Assembly: GCF_017743935.1 (NCBI RefSeq)
Contig: NZ_JAGHRE010000012.1
Location: 1-64,000 of the forward strand
Direction: 5' to 3'
DNA from: Tropicibacter sp. R16_0
Lineage (GTDB): Bacteria > Pseudomonadota > Alphaproteobacteria > Rhodobacterales > Rhodobacteraceae
DNA: 64,000 nucleotides
Made by a program: the position numbers and the translations under genes. Shown here one piece after another: positions 47,828 to 58,464 of this stretch. The notes under the pieces were generated by a model. It saw only the letters and a program-made list of their open reading frames with translations, had not been told where the DNA came from and searched no databases. Within the stretch, counting starts at the first letter, position 1; every line of letters begins with the position of its first letter.

Positions 47828-49003
47828 TCAGAGTGTCAGGCTGCCCAGGCGCTCGAACAGCTGCCCGATCCCGTCGCGGTCGAGATTGGCAAACGCCACC
47901 CGAACCTGACGTGTTCCGGCCACGTCTCCGGCAGGCATGAACATGGTTCCGGGCAGCAGCAAGACGCCCGCCTCGGGCACCAGTTTGCGGGCCAATTCGT
48001 CCGAGGGCAGATCAAAGGGATGTTCGAGATAGGCAAAATACGCGCCAAGACCCAAAAGCTTCCACCCCTTGGCCTCAAGCGCAGGCATCCCGTCAGTAAT
48101 GGCGGCGCGGCGGTCCAGAATTTCCTGGCGTTCCCCTGCCAGCCAGTCGCCCAGGTTTTCCATACCCCACAGGGCGGCATGCTGGCCGATCTGGCCGGGG
48201 CAGATCGCGACGGTGTCCAGGAACTTTTCGATCTCGGACAGCAATGCGGGGCTGGTCGCCAGCGCGCCAACCCGATGACCGGTCAGCCGGTAGGCCTTGG
48301 AAAAGGAATAGAGGTGGACCAGCGTGTCATCCCAGTCGGGTTGCGAAAACAGCGGATGCGGCGCACCTTCGCGGCTGTCAAAATCGCGATAAGTCTCGTC
48401 CAGCAACAGGCGTATACCGTGTTTGCGGGCCAGATCAAAGAAGGCTTTGACCAGGTCCGCGGGGTATTCAACGCCACCAGGGTTGTTGGGCGTGACAAGC
48501 GAAATTGCCCGCGTCCGCGGTGTGATCAACGCCTCGGCCTTGTCCGGGTCGGGCAGCAAATCAGGGCCGGTGGTCAACGGCACGGCGGTCACACCCGCCA
48601 TGTCGAGCCACATTTTATGATTGAAATACCAAGGGGTTGGCAGGATAACCTCATCCCCTTCTGTGGTCAGGGCCGAGATGGTGCAGGCAAAGGCCTGATT
48701 GCAACCCGAAGTGATCGCGACCTGATCGGCGCGCACAGATGCGGCGTAGTGATCAGAGATCTCGTGCGCCAGCCCCGCTCGCAGGTCATCGTTGCCCAAC
48801 ACAGGCCCGTAAAGATGTGCGCTGTCTTCGGTCAGGGCAAAGTCGGCCATCGCTTGCCGCAGGGGCTGTGGCGGCGGATCGACCGGTGCCGCCTGGCTGA
48901 CGTTGATCAGCGGGCGGTCCGCCGTGAATGTGACACCTTCGAGCCACCGGCGCGCCTCCATCACCGGAGGGGCAAAGGTGGTCGCGGTACGGCTCTGGGT
49001 CAT
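47828..49003 (-). CDS. Class I/II pyridoxal-phosphate aminotransferase
   Basis: 391 residues. The PLP lysine lies in LYSFSKAYRLTGHRVG (residues ~233-248). Other fold-I features: SGCNQAFACT, TPNNPGGVEYP, DETYRDF, and a final VRVAFAN with the substrate-binding Arg. The substrate (aspartate, branched-chain or aromatic) cannot be set from sequence. Upstream of ppiD on the same strand, with an 88-bp gap. Confidence 0.88.
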   Translation of the reverse strand: MTQSRTATTFAPPVMEARRWLEGVTFTADRPLINVSQAAPVDPPPQPLRQAMADFALTEDSAHLYGPVLGNDDLRAGLAHEISDHYAASVRADQVAITSGCNQAFACTISALTTEGDEVILPTPWYFNHKMWLDMAGVTAVPLTTGPDLLPDPDKAEALITPRTRAISLVTPNNPGGVEYPADLVKAFFDLARKHGIRLLLDETYRDFDSREGAPHPLFSQPDWDDTLVHLYSFSKAYRLTGHRVGALATSPALLSEIEKFLDTVAICPGQIGQHAALWGMENLGDWLAGERQEILDRRAAITDGMPALEAKGWKLLGLGAYFAYLEHPFDLPSDELARKLVPEAGVLLLPGTMFMPAGDVAGTRQVRVAFANLDRDGIGQLFERLGSLTL

Positions 49004-49257
49004 CGGTTGGGTCCTGTTGTCAAATTGTGCGCCTTTTGGCGCGCTTTGATTTTTTGCGTTTGGGGCTCGGGCTCACCAAAGCAGCAGCATCAGAGCCGCC
49101 CTGACCTTATGCCTTGTCTGACAGAGCCCGCACGACTGCTCAAGACAAATAGCCGTATCCCCGCTGCGCGGGGCCCCTCAGCGATTTTTCTTGATCACGC
49201 GCGCATGCTCCGTCCGCCAGGCTTCAGGCGAGGGCGGCTCCGAAGCAGCAGTTTGGA

Positions 49258-49761
49258 TCAATCGGTGCCGCGATAGGGTTCGACGTATTGCAACGCCATG
49301 TCCCACGGGAAGAAGATCCAGGTGTCCTGGCTCACCTCGGTGATGAAGGTATCGACCATCGGGCGGCCCTTGGGTTTGGCATAGACGGTGGCGAAATGAG
49401 CCTTGGGAAACAGCTCGCGTACCAGTTCCAGGGTTTTGCCGCTGTCGACCAGATCGTCGATGATCAGAATACCCTCACCATCGCCCATCAGATTGGCGTC
49501 GGGGGATTTCAGCACCTCTGCCACACCTTGATCCTGATGGTGATAGGATTTGACGCTGATGGTATCGACCGTGCGGATATCCAGTTCGCGCGCGATGATC
49601 ATGGCAGGGGCCAGGCCGCCGCGTGTAATGGCAACAATGGCGCGCCAACCACCCTCATCCGGGCCTTGACCGTCCAGGCGCCAGGCCAGGGCGCGGCTGT
49701 CGCGATGGATCTGGTCCCAGCTGATGTGGAACCCTTTTTCGTGTGGCAGACGGTCGGTCAT
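49258..49761 (-). CDS. gpt: Xanthine phosphoribosyltransferase
   Basis: 167 residues from [15 protein letters not shown] at 49761, GGGGAG about 9 nt upstream; the longer frame is not supported. PRPP motif [15 protein letters not shown] with two Asp residues, and the family-specific Trp-rich WIFFPWDM. Converts xanthine and guanine to nucleotides. Third gene of fabI-lysE-gpt. Confidence 0.93.
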   Translation of the reverse strand: MTDRLPHEKGFHISWDQIHRDSRALAWRLDGQGPDEGGWRAIVAITRGGLAPAMIIARELDIRTVDTISVKSYHHQDQGVAEVLKSPDANLMGDGEGILIIDDLVDSGKTLELVRELFPKAHFATVYAKPKGRPMVDTFITEVSQDTWIFFPWDMALQYVEPYRGTD

Positions 49762-49789
49762 GGTTATTGCTCCCCGCTGGATAGTGGCG

Positions 49790-50404
49790 TCAGGTGGCCG
49801 CAACCTTTGCTGCGAGCAGGGCCAAAAGCCCACCAAAGGTGCGATCGATCAGGTGTTTGAGGGTCATATAGAAGCGGCGCGTTTTCTCAAGGGCGAAAAG
49901 CCGGGCCACTAGGGCGTTCCAGAGCGTTTCGCCCAGGAAAATGCAAAAGAGCAGGGCGGCCAGCGTCCAAGTGGGCGTCTCGGCCGGAACCATGCCGACA
50001 AAAACCGCCCCAAAGAAAACTGCCGGTTTCGGATTGGCGAACTGGGTCAGGACACCCAGCCGAAAGGCCGACCAGACCGAACGGGGCGTCGCCGTGGGAT
50101 CAGGCTCGGCAATCGGTTCATCCGCATGTCGCCACATCGAGATGGCCAGCCAGATCAGAAAGGCGGCTCCTCCGATCTTAAGGGCCGTCAGCAGCATGGG
50201 CGCATATTCGAACAAGAGAGACAGCCCAAAGAGCGCCGCAGCCGCCCAGGCCACGGCACCTACGCCAATCCCTGCGGCCAGGGCAAACCCTGTCCTGAAC
50301 CCTTCGGCCAGACCAACGCGGGCGGCCATCAAGACGGCAGGGCCGGGGCTGACCGCTGCCAGCAGGCAAACGGCCCAAGTTGCCAGAAACGCAGCGATTG
50401 TCAT
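49790..50404 (-). CDS. LysE-family amino-acid exporter
   Basis: 204 residues, about six helices; the N-terminal [19 protein letters not shown] is the LysE/RhtB signature. A typical exporter of amino acids or homoserine lactones. Starts 7 bp after the fabI stop; no strong ribosome site. Confidence 0.9.
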   Translation of the reverse strand: MTIAAFLATWAVCLLAAVSPGPAVLMAARVGLAEGFRTGFALAAGIGVGAVAWAAAALFGLSLLFEYAPMLLTALKIGGAAFLIWLAISMWRHADEPIAEPDPTATPRSVWSAFRLGVLTQFANPKPAVFFGAVFVGMVPAETPTWTLAALLFCIFLGETLWNALVARLFALEKTRRFYMTLKHLIDRTFGGLLALLAAKVAAT

Positions 50405-50411
50405 GGCGCGT

Positions 50412-51215
50412 TTACTTTGAGATGTCGGGGGCGTCGACCGCCTTCATGCCAACCACGTGATAGCCCGCATCGACGTGAAGGTTTTCGCCGGTCACACCCG
50501 CGCTGAGGTCCGACAGCAGGTAAAGCGCCGAATTGCCGACGTCGTCGATGGTCACGTTGCGACGCAGGGGTGAGTTGTATTCGTTCCACTTCATGATGTA
50601 GCGGAAATCGCCGATGCCGCTGGCGGCCAGTGTCTTGATCGGGCCTGCGGAAATGGCGTTGACGCGGATGCCGTCCTTGCCCAGATCCTCGGCCAGGTAT
50701 TTCACCGAAGCTTCCAGCGCCGCCTTGGCCACGCCCATGACGTTGTAATGCGGCATTACCTGTTCGGCGCCATAGTACGTCAGCGTCAGCATGGAGCCGC
50801 CCGCGTCCATCATCTTTTCTGCCCGTGCCGCAACTGCGGTAAAGGAATAGACCGAGATATCCATGGTCAGCTGGAAATTTGCCCGGCTGGTGTCAACATA
50901 GCGTCCGCGCAACTCGTTCTTGTCGGAAAAGCCAATGGCGTGGACGATGAAGTCCAGTTTGCCCCATTTTTCCTCAAGCGCGTTGAACAGGCCGTCGATC
51001 GACGCCTCGTCGCTGACGTCACAGGGCAGAACGATCTCGCTGCCCAGTTGAGCGGCCAATGGGTCGACACGTTTCTTGAGCGCGTCCCCCTGGTACGAAA
51101 ATGCCAGGTCTGCGCCTGCGTCGGCGAGCGCTTTTGCGATGCCCCACGCGATTGATTTGTCATTCGCCAGTCCCATGATGAGGCCGCGTTTTCCGGCCAT
51201 CAGCTGATTTGACAT
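50412..51215 (-). CDS. fabI: Enoyl-ACP reductase (NADH)
   Basis: 267 residues; ATG 51215 with GGAGA 7 nt upstream. Rossmann-like GLANDKSIAWGIAKALADAGA, and the SDR Tyr/Lys pair in YNVMGVAKAALE. The family sequence continues with LRRNVTIDDVGNSALYLLSD. Catalyses the last fatty-acid elongation step. Divergent from pdxH. Confidence 0.97.
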   Translation of the reverse strand: MSNQLMAGKRGLIMGLANDKSIAWGIAKALADAGADLAFSYQGDALKKRVDPLAAQLGSEIVLPCDVSDEASIDGLFNALEEKWGKLDFIVHAIGFSDKNELRGRYVDTSRANFQLTMDISVYSFTAVAARAEKMMDAGGSMLTLTYYGAEQVMPHYNVMGVAKAALEASVKYLAEDLGKDGIRVNAISAGPIKTLAASGIGDFRYIMKWNEYNSPLRRNVTIDDVGNSALYLLSDLSAGVTGENLHVDAGYHVVGMKAVDAPDISK

Positions 51216-51353
51216 GTTCGGTTCTCCGCCTAACGTCGCGTTGTGTGCCGATTGGTTTAGGCGATTGATTTGTCGGCTTCAAGGGTGCGAGCAGGGCTTG
51301 CCGGGCGATAGGGTTAAGCCTAGTGTCATTCTTGGATGGACTATGGGGATGGA

Positions 51354-51959
51354 ATGACTGATCGCGAAGGCATCTTTGCGGGTGATGACCCGTTTGTAAT
51401 CGCACGCCGTTGGCTGTCCGAGGCCGAAGGCACGGAACCCAATGATCCCAACGCAATCGCGCTTGCTACAGTGGACACCAGCGGGTTGCCCAATGTGCGC
51501 ATGGTGTTGCTCAAGGAAATTGAAGACGACGCTTTTGTGTTCTACACTAACTACGAAAGCGCAAAGGGCGTCGAGTTGGACTCCGCTGGCAAAGCGGGCT
51601 TTGTGATGCACTGGAAATCGCTCCGGCGCCAGGTTCGGGTGCGTGGCGAAATTTCGCGCGAAGATGGCCCGCAAGCGGACGCCTATTACGCGTCCCGCTC
51701 GTTGAAAAGCCGTTTGGGGGCTTGGGCGTCCAAACAGTCACGTCCGCTCAGCAGCCGGGCTTCGCTGGTGGCTGAGGTGGCCAAGGTGACGGCCAGACAT
51801 GGGACCAACCCGTCGCGGCCGCCCTTTTGGGGGGGATATCGCCTGAAGCCGAGCTATATCGAGTTCTGGGCTGATGGGGCGTTTCGACTGCACGACAGGT
51901 TCGTCTGGAGCAGGGAGAATTCGGAGGAAAGATGGTCAGTGGAGCGTCTAAATCCATGA
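51354..51959 (+). CDS. pdxH: Pyridoxamine 5'-phosphate oxidase
   Basis: 201 residues from [10 protein letters not shown] at 51354, with GGGGATGGA before it; a start 18 bp earlier is less supported. FMN-binding [11 protein letters not shown] and the RxRG-type [23 protein letters not shown] and [10 protein letters not shown] mark the family. Oxidises PNP and PMP to PLP. Confidence 0.97.
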   Translation: MTDREGIFAGDDPFVIARRWLSEAEGTEPNDPNAIALATVDTSGLPNVRMVLLKEIEDDAFVFYTNYESAKGVELDSAGKAGFVMHWKSLRRQVRVRGEISREDGPQADAYYASRSLKSRLGAWASKQSRPLSSRASLVAEVAKVTARHGTNPSRPPFWGGYRLKPSYIEFWADGAFRLHDRFVWSRENSEERWSVERLNP

Positions 51960-52085
51960 TGTTCACGTGTCGTGAAATGCAACATGTTGATATGAAACAT
52001 GTTTTTTCGCTTGAATTTCGGATGCAAAATCCGGCACATCAAGGGCCTGAAATATTGTTAACTAACACTCCGCAATGGAAGAGCA

Positions 52086-52622
52086 GTGGCTGAAGATCTA
52101 AGCAGTTTGTACCACGTGAATGGCCACGTGAAATGGTTCGACCCTGCAAAAGGGTACGGCTTTGTCGTGTCAAACGATGGCGGCCCTGACATTCTGTTAC
52201 ATGTGAACGTGCTGCGAAATTTCGGCCAAAGTTCGGTTGCCGATGGTGCTCAGATCGAGATCGTGACACACCGCACCGAGCGTGGTGTCCAGGCCGTCGA
52301 GGTTATTTCCATTGCGCCGCCCGAGCGTGGGGAAGCAGCCGTCCTGGCGGACTTTGCGGAACTCGACGCCGAGGCTATGGAAAACGCCGAGCTGGAGCCG
52401 GCTCGCGTCAAATGGTTCGATAAGGGCAAGGGGTTCGGCTTTGCCAATGTGTTTGGCCGGTCCGAGGATGTGTTCCTTCATATCGAAGTGTTGCGCCAAT
52501 CTGGTTTGGCGGACTTGCAACCCGGCGAAGCGTTGGCCATGCGTGTTATTGACGGCAAACGGGGTCGGATGGCCGCCGAAGTGCTGGCCTGGGAAGTGGC
52601 AGTCACCCAAGACGAGGACTAA
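52086..52622 (+). CDS. Double cold-shock-domain protein
   Basis: 178 residues; GTG 52086 with GGAAGAG. Two cold-shock domains: HVNGHVKWFDPAKGYGFVV (~10-75) and ARVKWFDKGKGFGFANVF (~105-170), both with RNP1-like KGFGF and RNP2-like VFLHI, so single-stranded nucleic acid binding is expected. An acidic linker separates them. The first CSD has ILLHVNVL rather than VFVHxSA. Confidence 0.92.
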   Translation: MAEDLSSLYHVNGHVKWFDPAKGYGFVVSNDGGPDILLHVNVLRNFGQSSVADGAQIEIVTHRTERGVQAVEVISIAPPERGEAAVLADFAELDAEAMENAELEPARVKWFDKGKGFGFANVFGRSEDVFLHIEVLRQSGLADLQPGEALAMRVIDGKRGRMAAEVLAWEVAVTQDED

Positions 52623-52625
52623 GAG

Positions 52626-53096
52626 TTGATTTACCGAGTTATGGCGCTGGTGATGTTTCTGTTTGTCGGCGCCGTTTCTTCGGTGTCAGCCGCGTGTCAG
52701 GCGAACGTCGTCACCCTGAAGAACGATCAAACCGAAATCCGGTTCAACATCGAGCTTGCGCAAACACCACAAGAACGCTCGCGCGGGTTGATGTTCCGCG
52801 ACCATCTTGCTTCGCGGGCCGGGATGCTCTTTGTCTTTGAACAGCCGCAACGCGTGGCGTTCTGGATGAAGAACACGTTGATTCCCCTCGACATGATCTT
52901 TGTCGACAAAACCGGCACGGTGACCAAGGTCCATCAGGGCGCGATTCCGGGCGATGAGACGCCCATTCCCGGCGGTGATCAGGTCTTTTCGGTGCTGGAA
53001 ATCAACGCGGGACTGGCCAAACGCTATGCAATTTCCAAGGGTACCGTTCTGCGACACAAAGTTTTTTCAAATGGACCCGCTGCATGGCCTTGTTAG
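52626..53096 (+). CDS. DUF192 protein, exported
   Basis: 156 residues from TTG 52626 (or 151 from ATG 52641); the TTG has GAGG 9 nt before it and is 3 bp after the cold-shock stop. Signal peptide VMALVMFLFVGAVSSVSAA. DUF192 features: ERSRGLMFRDHL, VAFWMKNTLIPLDMIFVD. Function unknown; may be co-transcribed with the cold-shock gene. Confidence 0.85.
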   Translation: MIYRVMALVMFLFVGAVSSVSAACQANVVTLKNDQTEIRFNIELAQTPQERSRGLMFRDHLASRAGMLFVFEQPQRVAFWMKNTLIPLDMIFVDKTGTVTKVHQGAIPGDETPIPGGDQVFSVLEINAGLAKRYAISKGTVLRHKVFSNGPAAWPC

Positions 53097-53139
53097 GGGT
53101 TTTCAAATCAGAACAAGCCCGCTAGGAAGGCGCACGGTC

Positions 53140-53216
53140 CGGGGCGTGGCGCAGTCTGGTAGCGCACCTGTTTTGGGTACAGGGGGTCGTGAGTTCGAAT
53201 CTCGCCGCCCCGACCA
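53140..53216 (+). tRNA. tRNA-Pro (anticodon TGG)
   Basis: 77 nt with encoded CCA. Acceptor CGGGGCG/CGCCCCG, anticodon stem CCTGT/ACAGG with loop TTTGGGT (anticodon 53174-53176), T-arm GTGAG-TTCGAAT-CTCGC. Confidence 0.96.
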
Positions 53217-53321
53217 CTTCTCTCACAAACATATGTTTTGAGCTGCATCCCTTGTCTGAAACGACGGGGGTGGTTGCAGTTTCCTTCATAAAAATGAATG
53301 TGTTGCCCGATATTCGGACAC

Positions 53322-53335
53322 TTGATCTGTGTCAA
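53322..53335. promoter_or_regulatory. FNR/Dnr-type box upstream of nap
   Basis: TTGATCTGTGTCAA fits TTGAT-N4-RTCAA closely: the right half is GTCAA, so it has one deviation from the FNR consensus and matches the NnrR/Dnr variant. It is ~190 bp before napE, further than usual, so it could serve an upstream promoter. Links nap to oxygen or nitrogen-oxide signals. Confidence 0.6.
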
Positions 53336-53453
53336 TTCGCGTGGCCCGCATCTGTGCGTTTCTCAAGCAAACGAAACAGAACGATCTCTGTCAGGTCGTT
53401 CACTCCTTGGAACGCATCACAGGTCGGGCGCGCACTAGGTCGGTATCGTCGGT

Positions 53454-53470
53454 TGTCAAATGTTTTGACA
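53454..53470. promoter_or_regulatory. Perfect palindrome close to napE
   Basis: TGTCAAA-TGT-TTTGACA has 7-bp perfect arms. Its right arm contains TTGACA, a -35-like sequence, 55 bp before the napE start. A repressor here would block a promoter. Confidence 0.55.
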
Positions 53471-53524
53471 TCTACCGGACTCGTTGTAACCTCGATTCAT
53501 TATATTCGAAGAGGTTAAGGTGTT

Positions 53525-53701
53525 ATGTCAGATACTCCGGACTTCCAAGATGATCCAGCGCACCCGAGCAAATCGGATGAACGCACGGCTTTCCTGATAC
53601 TTGCTGTTGTTCTTGCCCCGGCACTTGCTGTCGCCATCGTTGGCGGATGGGGCTTTTTCGTTTGGATCCTGCAAATGATTTATGGGCCGCCCACCGGCTA
53701 G
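53525..53701 (+). CDS. napE: Periplasmic nitrate reductase, NapE
   Basis: 58 residues; ATG 53525. One membrane helix (TAFLILAVVLAPALAVAIVG, ~21-40) followed by WGFFVWILQMIYGPPTG, typical of the NapE family. It has no known enzymatic activity. First gene of the napEFDABC operon. Confidence 0.9.
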   Translation: MSDTPDFQDDPAHPSKSDERTAFLILAVVLAPALAVAIVGGWGFFVWILQMIYGPPTG

Positions 53702-53710
53702 AAAGAAGAA

Positions 53711-54214
53711 ATGTCCATTCAGGCTCGTTCCCCCAGCTTTCGCAAGGTACTAACGGGTCGGTCGGCAGACTTTCGACCGCCATGGTCCAGCGAGACCTCG
53801 ATCAAATCGAACTGCACCAGTTGCAGCCGCTGCATTGAAGCCTGCCCCGAGGCGATCCTGAAACCGGGGCCTGGCAATACGCCCGTGGTGGATTTCAACG
53901 CCGGGGCGTGCACCTTCTGCAAGGCATGCGCAGAAGCCTGTCCTGAACCGGTTTTCTCGGACACGTCTGGGCCTCCATGGGCGCTGGTCGCACAGATTTC
54001 GGATGGGTGCATGCTGTCGATGGGGATCGGTTGCCAGCTGTGCACCGATATTTGCGACCGATCGGCCTTGCGTTTGGATCTGCGGGTGCGGCCCGTGGGG
54101 CGTATCGCAATCAATCAAGACGCTTGTACCGGCTGTGGTGCCTGCCTGCCACTTTGCCCGACGGATGCAATCACACTTGGCGAACATATCGTGGAGGCCG
54201 GGCATGAAGGATGA
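53711..54214 (+). CDS. napF: Ferredoxin-type protein NapF
   Basis: 167 residues. Cys motifs for 4Fe-4S clusters: CTSCSRCIEACP, CTFCKACAEACP, a modified CQLCTDICD and CTGCGACLPLCP. It is cytoplasmic and helps maturation of NapA. Ends 11 bp inside napD. Confidence 0.92.
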   Translation: MSIQARSPSFRKVLTGRSADFRPPWSSETSIKSNCTSCSRCIEACPEAILKPGPGNTPVVDFNAGACTFCKACAEACPEPVFSDTSGPPWALVAQISDGCMLSMGIGCQLCTDICDRSALRLDLRVRPVGRIAINQDACTGCGACLPLCPTDAITLGEHIVEAGHEG

Positions 54215-54452
54215 GGTCCACATCTCAAGCCTACTGCTCAGGGCCGATCCGGCGAACCTGGATGCGGTTTGCGCTCGGGTTCTGACACATGACGGGGCCG
54301 AGGTCGCCATGACCGACGACACCGGAAAGATCATCGTCACGCTAGAGACGGACAGCGAAGCGGTGATCGTCGAACACATGAATTCACTGAGCCTGCTCGA
54401 CGGCGTGGTCAGCGTGGCTCTGGTCTATCACCAAAAGGAACAAGGTCTTTAA
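54204..54452 (+). CDS. napD: NapD chaperone
   Basis: 82 residues; ATG 54204 with GTGGAGG 6-7 nt upstream, overlapping napF by 11 bp. It starts HISSLLLRADP and matches the NapD ferredoxin-like fold. It binds the NapA Tat signal before export. Confidence 0.9.
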   Translation: MKDEVHISSLLLRADPANLDAVCARVLTHDGAEVAMTDDTGKIIVTLETDSEAVIVEHMNSLSLLDGVVSVALVYHQKEQGL

Positions 54453-54467
54453 ATCGGGGAGATTGAA

Positions 54468-56969
54468 ATGCCTAACTTGTCCAGACGCGATGTCATCAAA
54501 GCCCAGGCCGTGGCGGCCGCGGCGGCGGCGGCAGGGTTGCCGATACCGGCAGCCGCACAAAACCTAGTCACGGATGCACAGCTCACCGATTTGAAATGGT
54601 CCAAAGCGCCCTGCAGGTTTTGTGGGACGGGGTGTTCGATCATGGTCGCAACCAAGGCCGGCCGCGTGGTGGCCAGCCACGGCGATGCCGAGGCCGAGGT
54701 GAACCGGGGCCTTAACTGCGTCAAAGGCTATTTCCTATCCAAGATCATGTACGGCCAAGACCGACTGACCCAGCCCTTGTTGCGCAAGAAAGACGGCGTC
54801 TTTCACAAGGACGGCGCGTTCGAGCCGGTCAGCTGGGATGAGGCGTTCGACATCATGGCCGAAAAGTGGAAGGCCACATTGAAGGAGAAAGGGCCCAAAG
54901 GCATCGGCATGTTCGGTTCGGGCCAGTGGACGGTTTGGGAGGGGTACGCCGCGTCGAAACTGATGAAGGCCGGGTTCCGGTCAAACAACATCGACCCCAA
55001 CGCGCGCCACTGCATGGCGAGTGCGGTTGTGGGCTTCATGCGCACGTTTGGCATTGATGAGCCGATGGGCTGCTATGATGATTTCGAGAATGCGGATGCC
55101 TTTGTGCTCTGGGGCTCGAACATGGCGGAAATGCACCCGATCCTGTGGACCCGCATCGCCGACCGTCGCTTTGGTCATCCGCATGTCCAGGTCGCGGTGC
55201 TGTCGACCTTCACCCACCGCAGTTTTGACTTGGCCGATATTCCGGCCATCTTCGAGCCGCAGACCGATCTGGCGATCCTGAACTACATCGCCAACTACAT
55301 CATCGAAAACGATGCGGTGAACAAAGACTTTGTCGCCAAGCATGTGAACTTCAAGAAGGGCGCGCAGGACATCGGCTATGGCCTGCGCCCGGAAAATCCG
55401 TTGCAACAGGCCGCCGCCAACCCCGATAGCGGCAAGTCGGATCCGATCACGTTCGAAGAGTTCGCCGAATTTGTGAAACCCTATACGCTCGACAAGGCGC
55501 ATGAGATGTCGGGCGTTCCGAAAGAAGCGCTGGAGAAAATCGCCAAGCTCTACGCCGACCCTGACACCAAAGTCATGTCGCTGTGGACCATGGGCGTGAA
55601 CCAGCATACGCGCGGTGTTTGGGTCAACAACATGATCTACAACCTGCACCTGCTGACCGGCAAAATCTCGACCCCCGGCAATTCGCCGTTCTCGCTGACG
55701 GGGCAGCCCTCGGCCTGTGGTACGGCGCGTGAGGTCGGTACCTTCTCGCACCGTTTGCCTGCCGACATGGTGGTGAACAACCCCGAGCACCGCAAGAAGG
55801 CGGAAAAGATCTGGAAACTGCCCGAAGGTGGCGTGCCCGATTGGGTTGGCGCCCATGCGGTCAAACAGAACCGCGATCTGAAAGACGGCAACATCAACTG
55901 CTACTGGGTGCAGGTGAACAACAACATGCAGGCTGCGCCCAACATGATGGAGGAGGGGCTGCCGGGCTATCGCAACCCCGACAATTTCATCGTGGTGTCC
56001 GATGCCTATCCCACCGTGACGGCCGAGGCCGCCGACCTGATCCTGCCCGCCGCCATGTGGGTCGAGAAAGAGGGCGCATATGGCAATGCCGAACGTCGCA
56101 CACAGTTCTGGCATCAGCTTGTCGATGCACCCGGCGAATCCAAATCGGACCTGTGGCAGTTGGTCGAGTTCTCGAAACGCTTCACCACGGATGAGGTCTG
56201 GCCCGCCGAGCTGCTGGATGCCAACCCGGACTACAAGGGCAAGACGCTTTACGAGGTGCTCTATGCCAACGGCAAAGTGGATTCCTATCCGCTGGATCAA
56301 ACTTCGGACGACTATGCCAACCACGAGGCCGAGGACTTTGGGTTCTACATCCAAAAGGGTCTGTTCGAGGAGTATGCCGAATTCGGACGCGGCAAGGCGC
56401 ATGATCTGGCACCGTTCGACACCTATCACGAGGTGCGGGGCCTGCGTTGGCCAGTCGTCGACGGGAAAGAGACCAAGTGGCGGTTCAAGGAAGGGTCCGA
56501 CCCATATGTCACCGCAGGAAGCGATTTCGAGTTCTACGGTCACAAGGACGGCAAGGCGATCATCTTTGCACTGCCGTTTGAACCGGCCCCGGAACAGCCG
56601 GATGACGAGTATCCGTTCTGGTTGGCCACAGGCCGGGTGCTGGAGCACTGGCATTCAGGCTCGATGACGCAGCGGGTGCCGGAACTGCACAAGGCGATCC
56701 CGGACGCTCTGGTCTACATGCATCCTGATGATGCCGAGGCGATGGGGGTCCGACGGGGCTCTTCGGTCAAGGTGGAATCGCGGCGCGGTCATATCCTCAG
56801 CCGAGTTGAAACTCGCGGGCGCAACAAACCGCCCAAGGGGCTGATCTTTGTGCCCTGGTTCGATGCGCGCCAGCTGATCAACAAGGTCACGTTGGATGCC
56901 ACCGATCCGCTATCGAAACAGACCGACTTCAAGAAATGTGCGGTCAAAGTCGTACCAGTGGGGGCCTGA
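54468..56969 (+). CDS. napA: Periplasmic nitrate reductase catalytic subunit
   Basis: 833 residues; ATG with GGGGAG about 7 nt upstream. Tat signal [11 protein letters not shown] and an Ala-rich helix; cleavage near AAAQ. The 4Fe-4S site is CRFCGTGC-(N)-CVKGYF. The Mo-ligating Cys lies in HCMASAV (~residue 180). The bis-MGD binding residues are standard and it is full length. Reduces nitrate to nitrite in the periplasm. Confidence 0.97.
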   Translation: MPNLSRRDVIKAQAVAAAAAAAGLPIPAAAQNLVTDAQLTDLKWSKAPCRFCGTGCSIMVATKAGRVVASHGDAEAEVNRGLNCVKGYFLSKIMYGQDRLTQPLLRKKDGVFHKDGAFEPVSWDEAFDIMAEKWKATLKEKGPKGIGMFGSGQWTVWEGYAASKLMKAGFRSNNIDPNARHCMASAVVGFMRTFGIDEPMGCYDDFENADAFVLWGSNMAEMHPILWTRIADRRFGHPHVQVAVLSTFTHRSFDLADIPAIFEPQTDLAILNYIANYIIENDAVNKDFVAKHVNFKKGAQDIGYGLRPENPLQQAAANPDSGKSDPITFEEFAEFVKPYTLDKAHEMSGVPKEALEKIAKLYADPDTKVMSLWTMGVNQHTRGVWVNNMIYNLHLLTGKISTPGNSPFSLTGQPSACGTAREVGTFSHRLPADMVVNNPEHRKKAEKIWKLPEGGVPDWVGAHAVKQNRDLKDGNINCYWVQVNNNMQAAPNMMEEGLPGYRNPDNFIVVSDAYPTVTAEAADLILPAAMWVEKEGAYGNAERRTQFWHQLVDAPGESKSDLWQLVEFSKRFTTDEVWPAELLDANPDYKGKTLYEVLYANGKVDSYPLDQTSDDYANHEAEDFGFYIQKGLFEEYAEFGRGKAHDLAPFDTYHEVRGLRWPVVDGKETKWRFKEGSDPYVTAGSDFEFYGHKDGKAIIFALPFEPAPEQPDDEYPFWLATGRVLEHWHSGSMTQRVPELHKAIPDALVYMHPDDAEAMGVRRGSSVKVESRRGHILSRVETRGRNKPPKGLIFVPWFDARQLINKVTLDATDPLSKQTDFKKCAVKVVPVGA

Positions 56970-56971
56970 TC

Positions 56972-57439
56972 ATGACACGCAACGTATGGATTACCGCAGC
57001 CGTCATCAGCTTTGCAGGCGCCGCCTTTGCCCAAGAGCATGTGGCCACCCTGCGATCAGGCACACCTTTGGCCGACAACGCCGAGCCGCCCGCGATCGCC
57101 AAGGTCGTGAATTCGGACCTGCGCCAGGTGCGCAACTACCCTGAGCAACCGCCGCTGATCCCGCATAAGATCGATGGCTATCAGATCGACCTGAACGCCA
57201 ACCAATGCATGCAGTGCCACAGCCGCACCGCGGTCGAGGTGAGCCAGGCGCCGATGATCTCGATCACGCATTTCATGAGCCGGGACAACCAGTTCCTCGC
57301 CTCGGTCACGCCGCGCCGATACTTCTGTAACCAATGCCATGTGGTTCAGGTCGAGGCACGCGCGCTGGTTGAAAACGGCTTTGTCGACATCGACAGCGTG
57401 CTTGAATACGTCGAACAGAACCAGGGGAGCAGCGATTGA
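56972..57439 (+). CDS. napB: Diheme cytochrome NapB
   Basis: 155 residues from [10 protein letters not shown] at 56972, 2 bp after the napA stop. A signal peptide ends at AFAQ. Two heme sites: CMQCH and CNQCH, plus distal His residues (e.g. in ITHFMSRD). Electron donor to NapA. Confidence 0.95.
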   Translation: MTRNVWITAAVISFAGAAFAQEHVATLRSGTPLADNAEPPAIAKVVNSDLRQVRNYPEQPPLIPHKIDGYQIDLNANQCMQCHSRTAVEVSQAPMISITHFMSRDNQFLASVTPRRYFCNQCHVVQVEARALVENGFVDIDSVLEYVEQNQGSSD

Positions 57440-58104
57440 TGTTTGGTTTCCTGCGCAAACTCTGGGGCACGATAAGACGCCCCAGCGTCCATTACAGCCT
57501 GGGCGGGCTGACGATGGGCGGGTTCATCATGGGGGTCATCTTCTGGGGCGGGTTCAACACTGCGCTCGAGTTGACCAACACAGAAACCTTCTGCACCGGC
57601 TGTCACGAGATGCGCGACAACGTTTTCGCCGAGCTGAAGACGACCATTCACTATTCCAACCGCTCTGGCGTACGCGCCACGTGCCCCGATTGCCACGTGC
57701 CGCATGAATGGACGCCCAAGATCGCGCGCAAGATGCAGGCCAGCAAAGAGGTCTGGGGCAAAATCTTTGGCACCATCAACACGCGTGAGAAGTTCCTGGA
57801 GCGAAGGCTTGATTTGGCGCAACACGAATGGGCCAGACTCAAGGCCAACGACTCGCTGGAATGCCGGAACTGCCATTCGGCCGAGTCGATGGACATCACC
57901 CGACAAAGTCCGCGTGCAGCCGATTTTCATGAGCGGCTTTTGTTCACCGGCGAAAAAACCTGCATCGATTGCCACAAGGGCATCGCGCATGAGTTGCCGA
58001 ACATGAAAGAGGCGATGTTGGAGGGCAGCGTTGTGTTGTCCAGCGCGCAAGCAGCAGCCTCGGACGATCTGCACGACTATCTGAACCAGCACGCGCAACC
58101 CTAA
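57439..58104 (+). CDS. napC: NapC tetraheme quinol dehydrogenase
   Basis: 221 residues; ATG 57439 overlaps the napB stop (TGATG). One N-terminal helix ([18 protein letters not shown]). Four CxxCH sites: CTGCH, CPDCH, CRNCH, CIDCH, as in NapC/NirT. Passes electrons from the quinol pool to NapB. Confidence 0.96.
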   Translation: MFGFLRKLWGTIRRPSVHYSLGGLTMGGFIMGVIFWGGFNTALELTNTETFCTGCHEMRDNVFAELKTTIHYSNRSGVRATCPDCHVPHEWTPKIARKMQASKEVWGKIFGTINTREKFLERRLDLAQHEWARLKANDSLECRNCHSAESMDITRQSPRAADFHERLLFTGEKTCIDCHKGIAHELPNMKEAMLEGSVVLSSAQAAASDDLHDYLNQHAQP

Positions 58105-58113
58105 ATCTGGTAG
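58101..58113 (+). repeat. Direct repeat, copy 1
   Basis: CTAAATCTGGTAG overlaps the napC stop codon. The identical 13-mer is at 58581-58593, 480 bp downstream. Confidence 0.5.
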
Positions 58114-58122
58114 CTATCAACA

Positions 58123-58153
58123 GGGGCAGGGCCGAGAGATCGGCTCTGCCCTT
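58123..58153 (+). terminator. nap operon terminator
   Basis: GGGCAGGGCCGA and TCGGCTCTGCCC form a 12-bp stem with one G-T and one G-C/T imperfect pair, 19 bp after the napC stop. The T-run is short. Confidence 0.65.
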
Positions 58154-58464
58154 GGTGCGTCCAAGGACCATACCACGATATCTGGTGGCTGCCTGATTTT
58201 CGGGCAGGGGGCCGAACCGCCCCCCGATTCTGTGTCGGTTGGGGGTTTAGTCACGCGGTTCGGCACTGCAGTTCACGTCTGATTTGACAATTTTGTCACA
58301 GGAAGATGCGGGCCAGGTTTTCGTGCCGCATTGCAGAGAAAAGCGTTAAGAATTGTTAATGAAATCTAGTAAGTGTGCCGGAAAAATTGAGAAATCCCAA
58401 TCCTGCTTGAGGCATCCCCGATGCTGCACCTTGGGCATAACTTGTGGAGGAATCGGAGCCGACA

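Larger units (their letters stand above)
53217..53524. other. nap promoter region
   Basis: 308 bp between tRNA-Pro and napE. No gene is supported. It holds the FNR-like box and the second palindrome annotated below. Confidence 0.6.
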
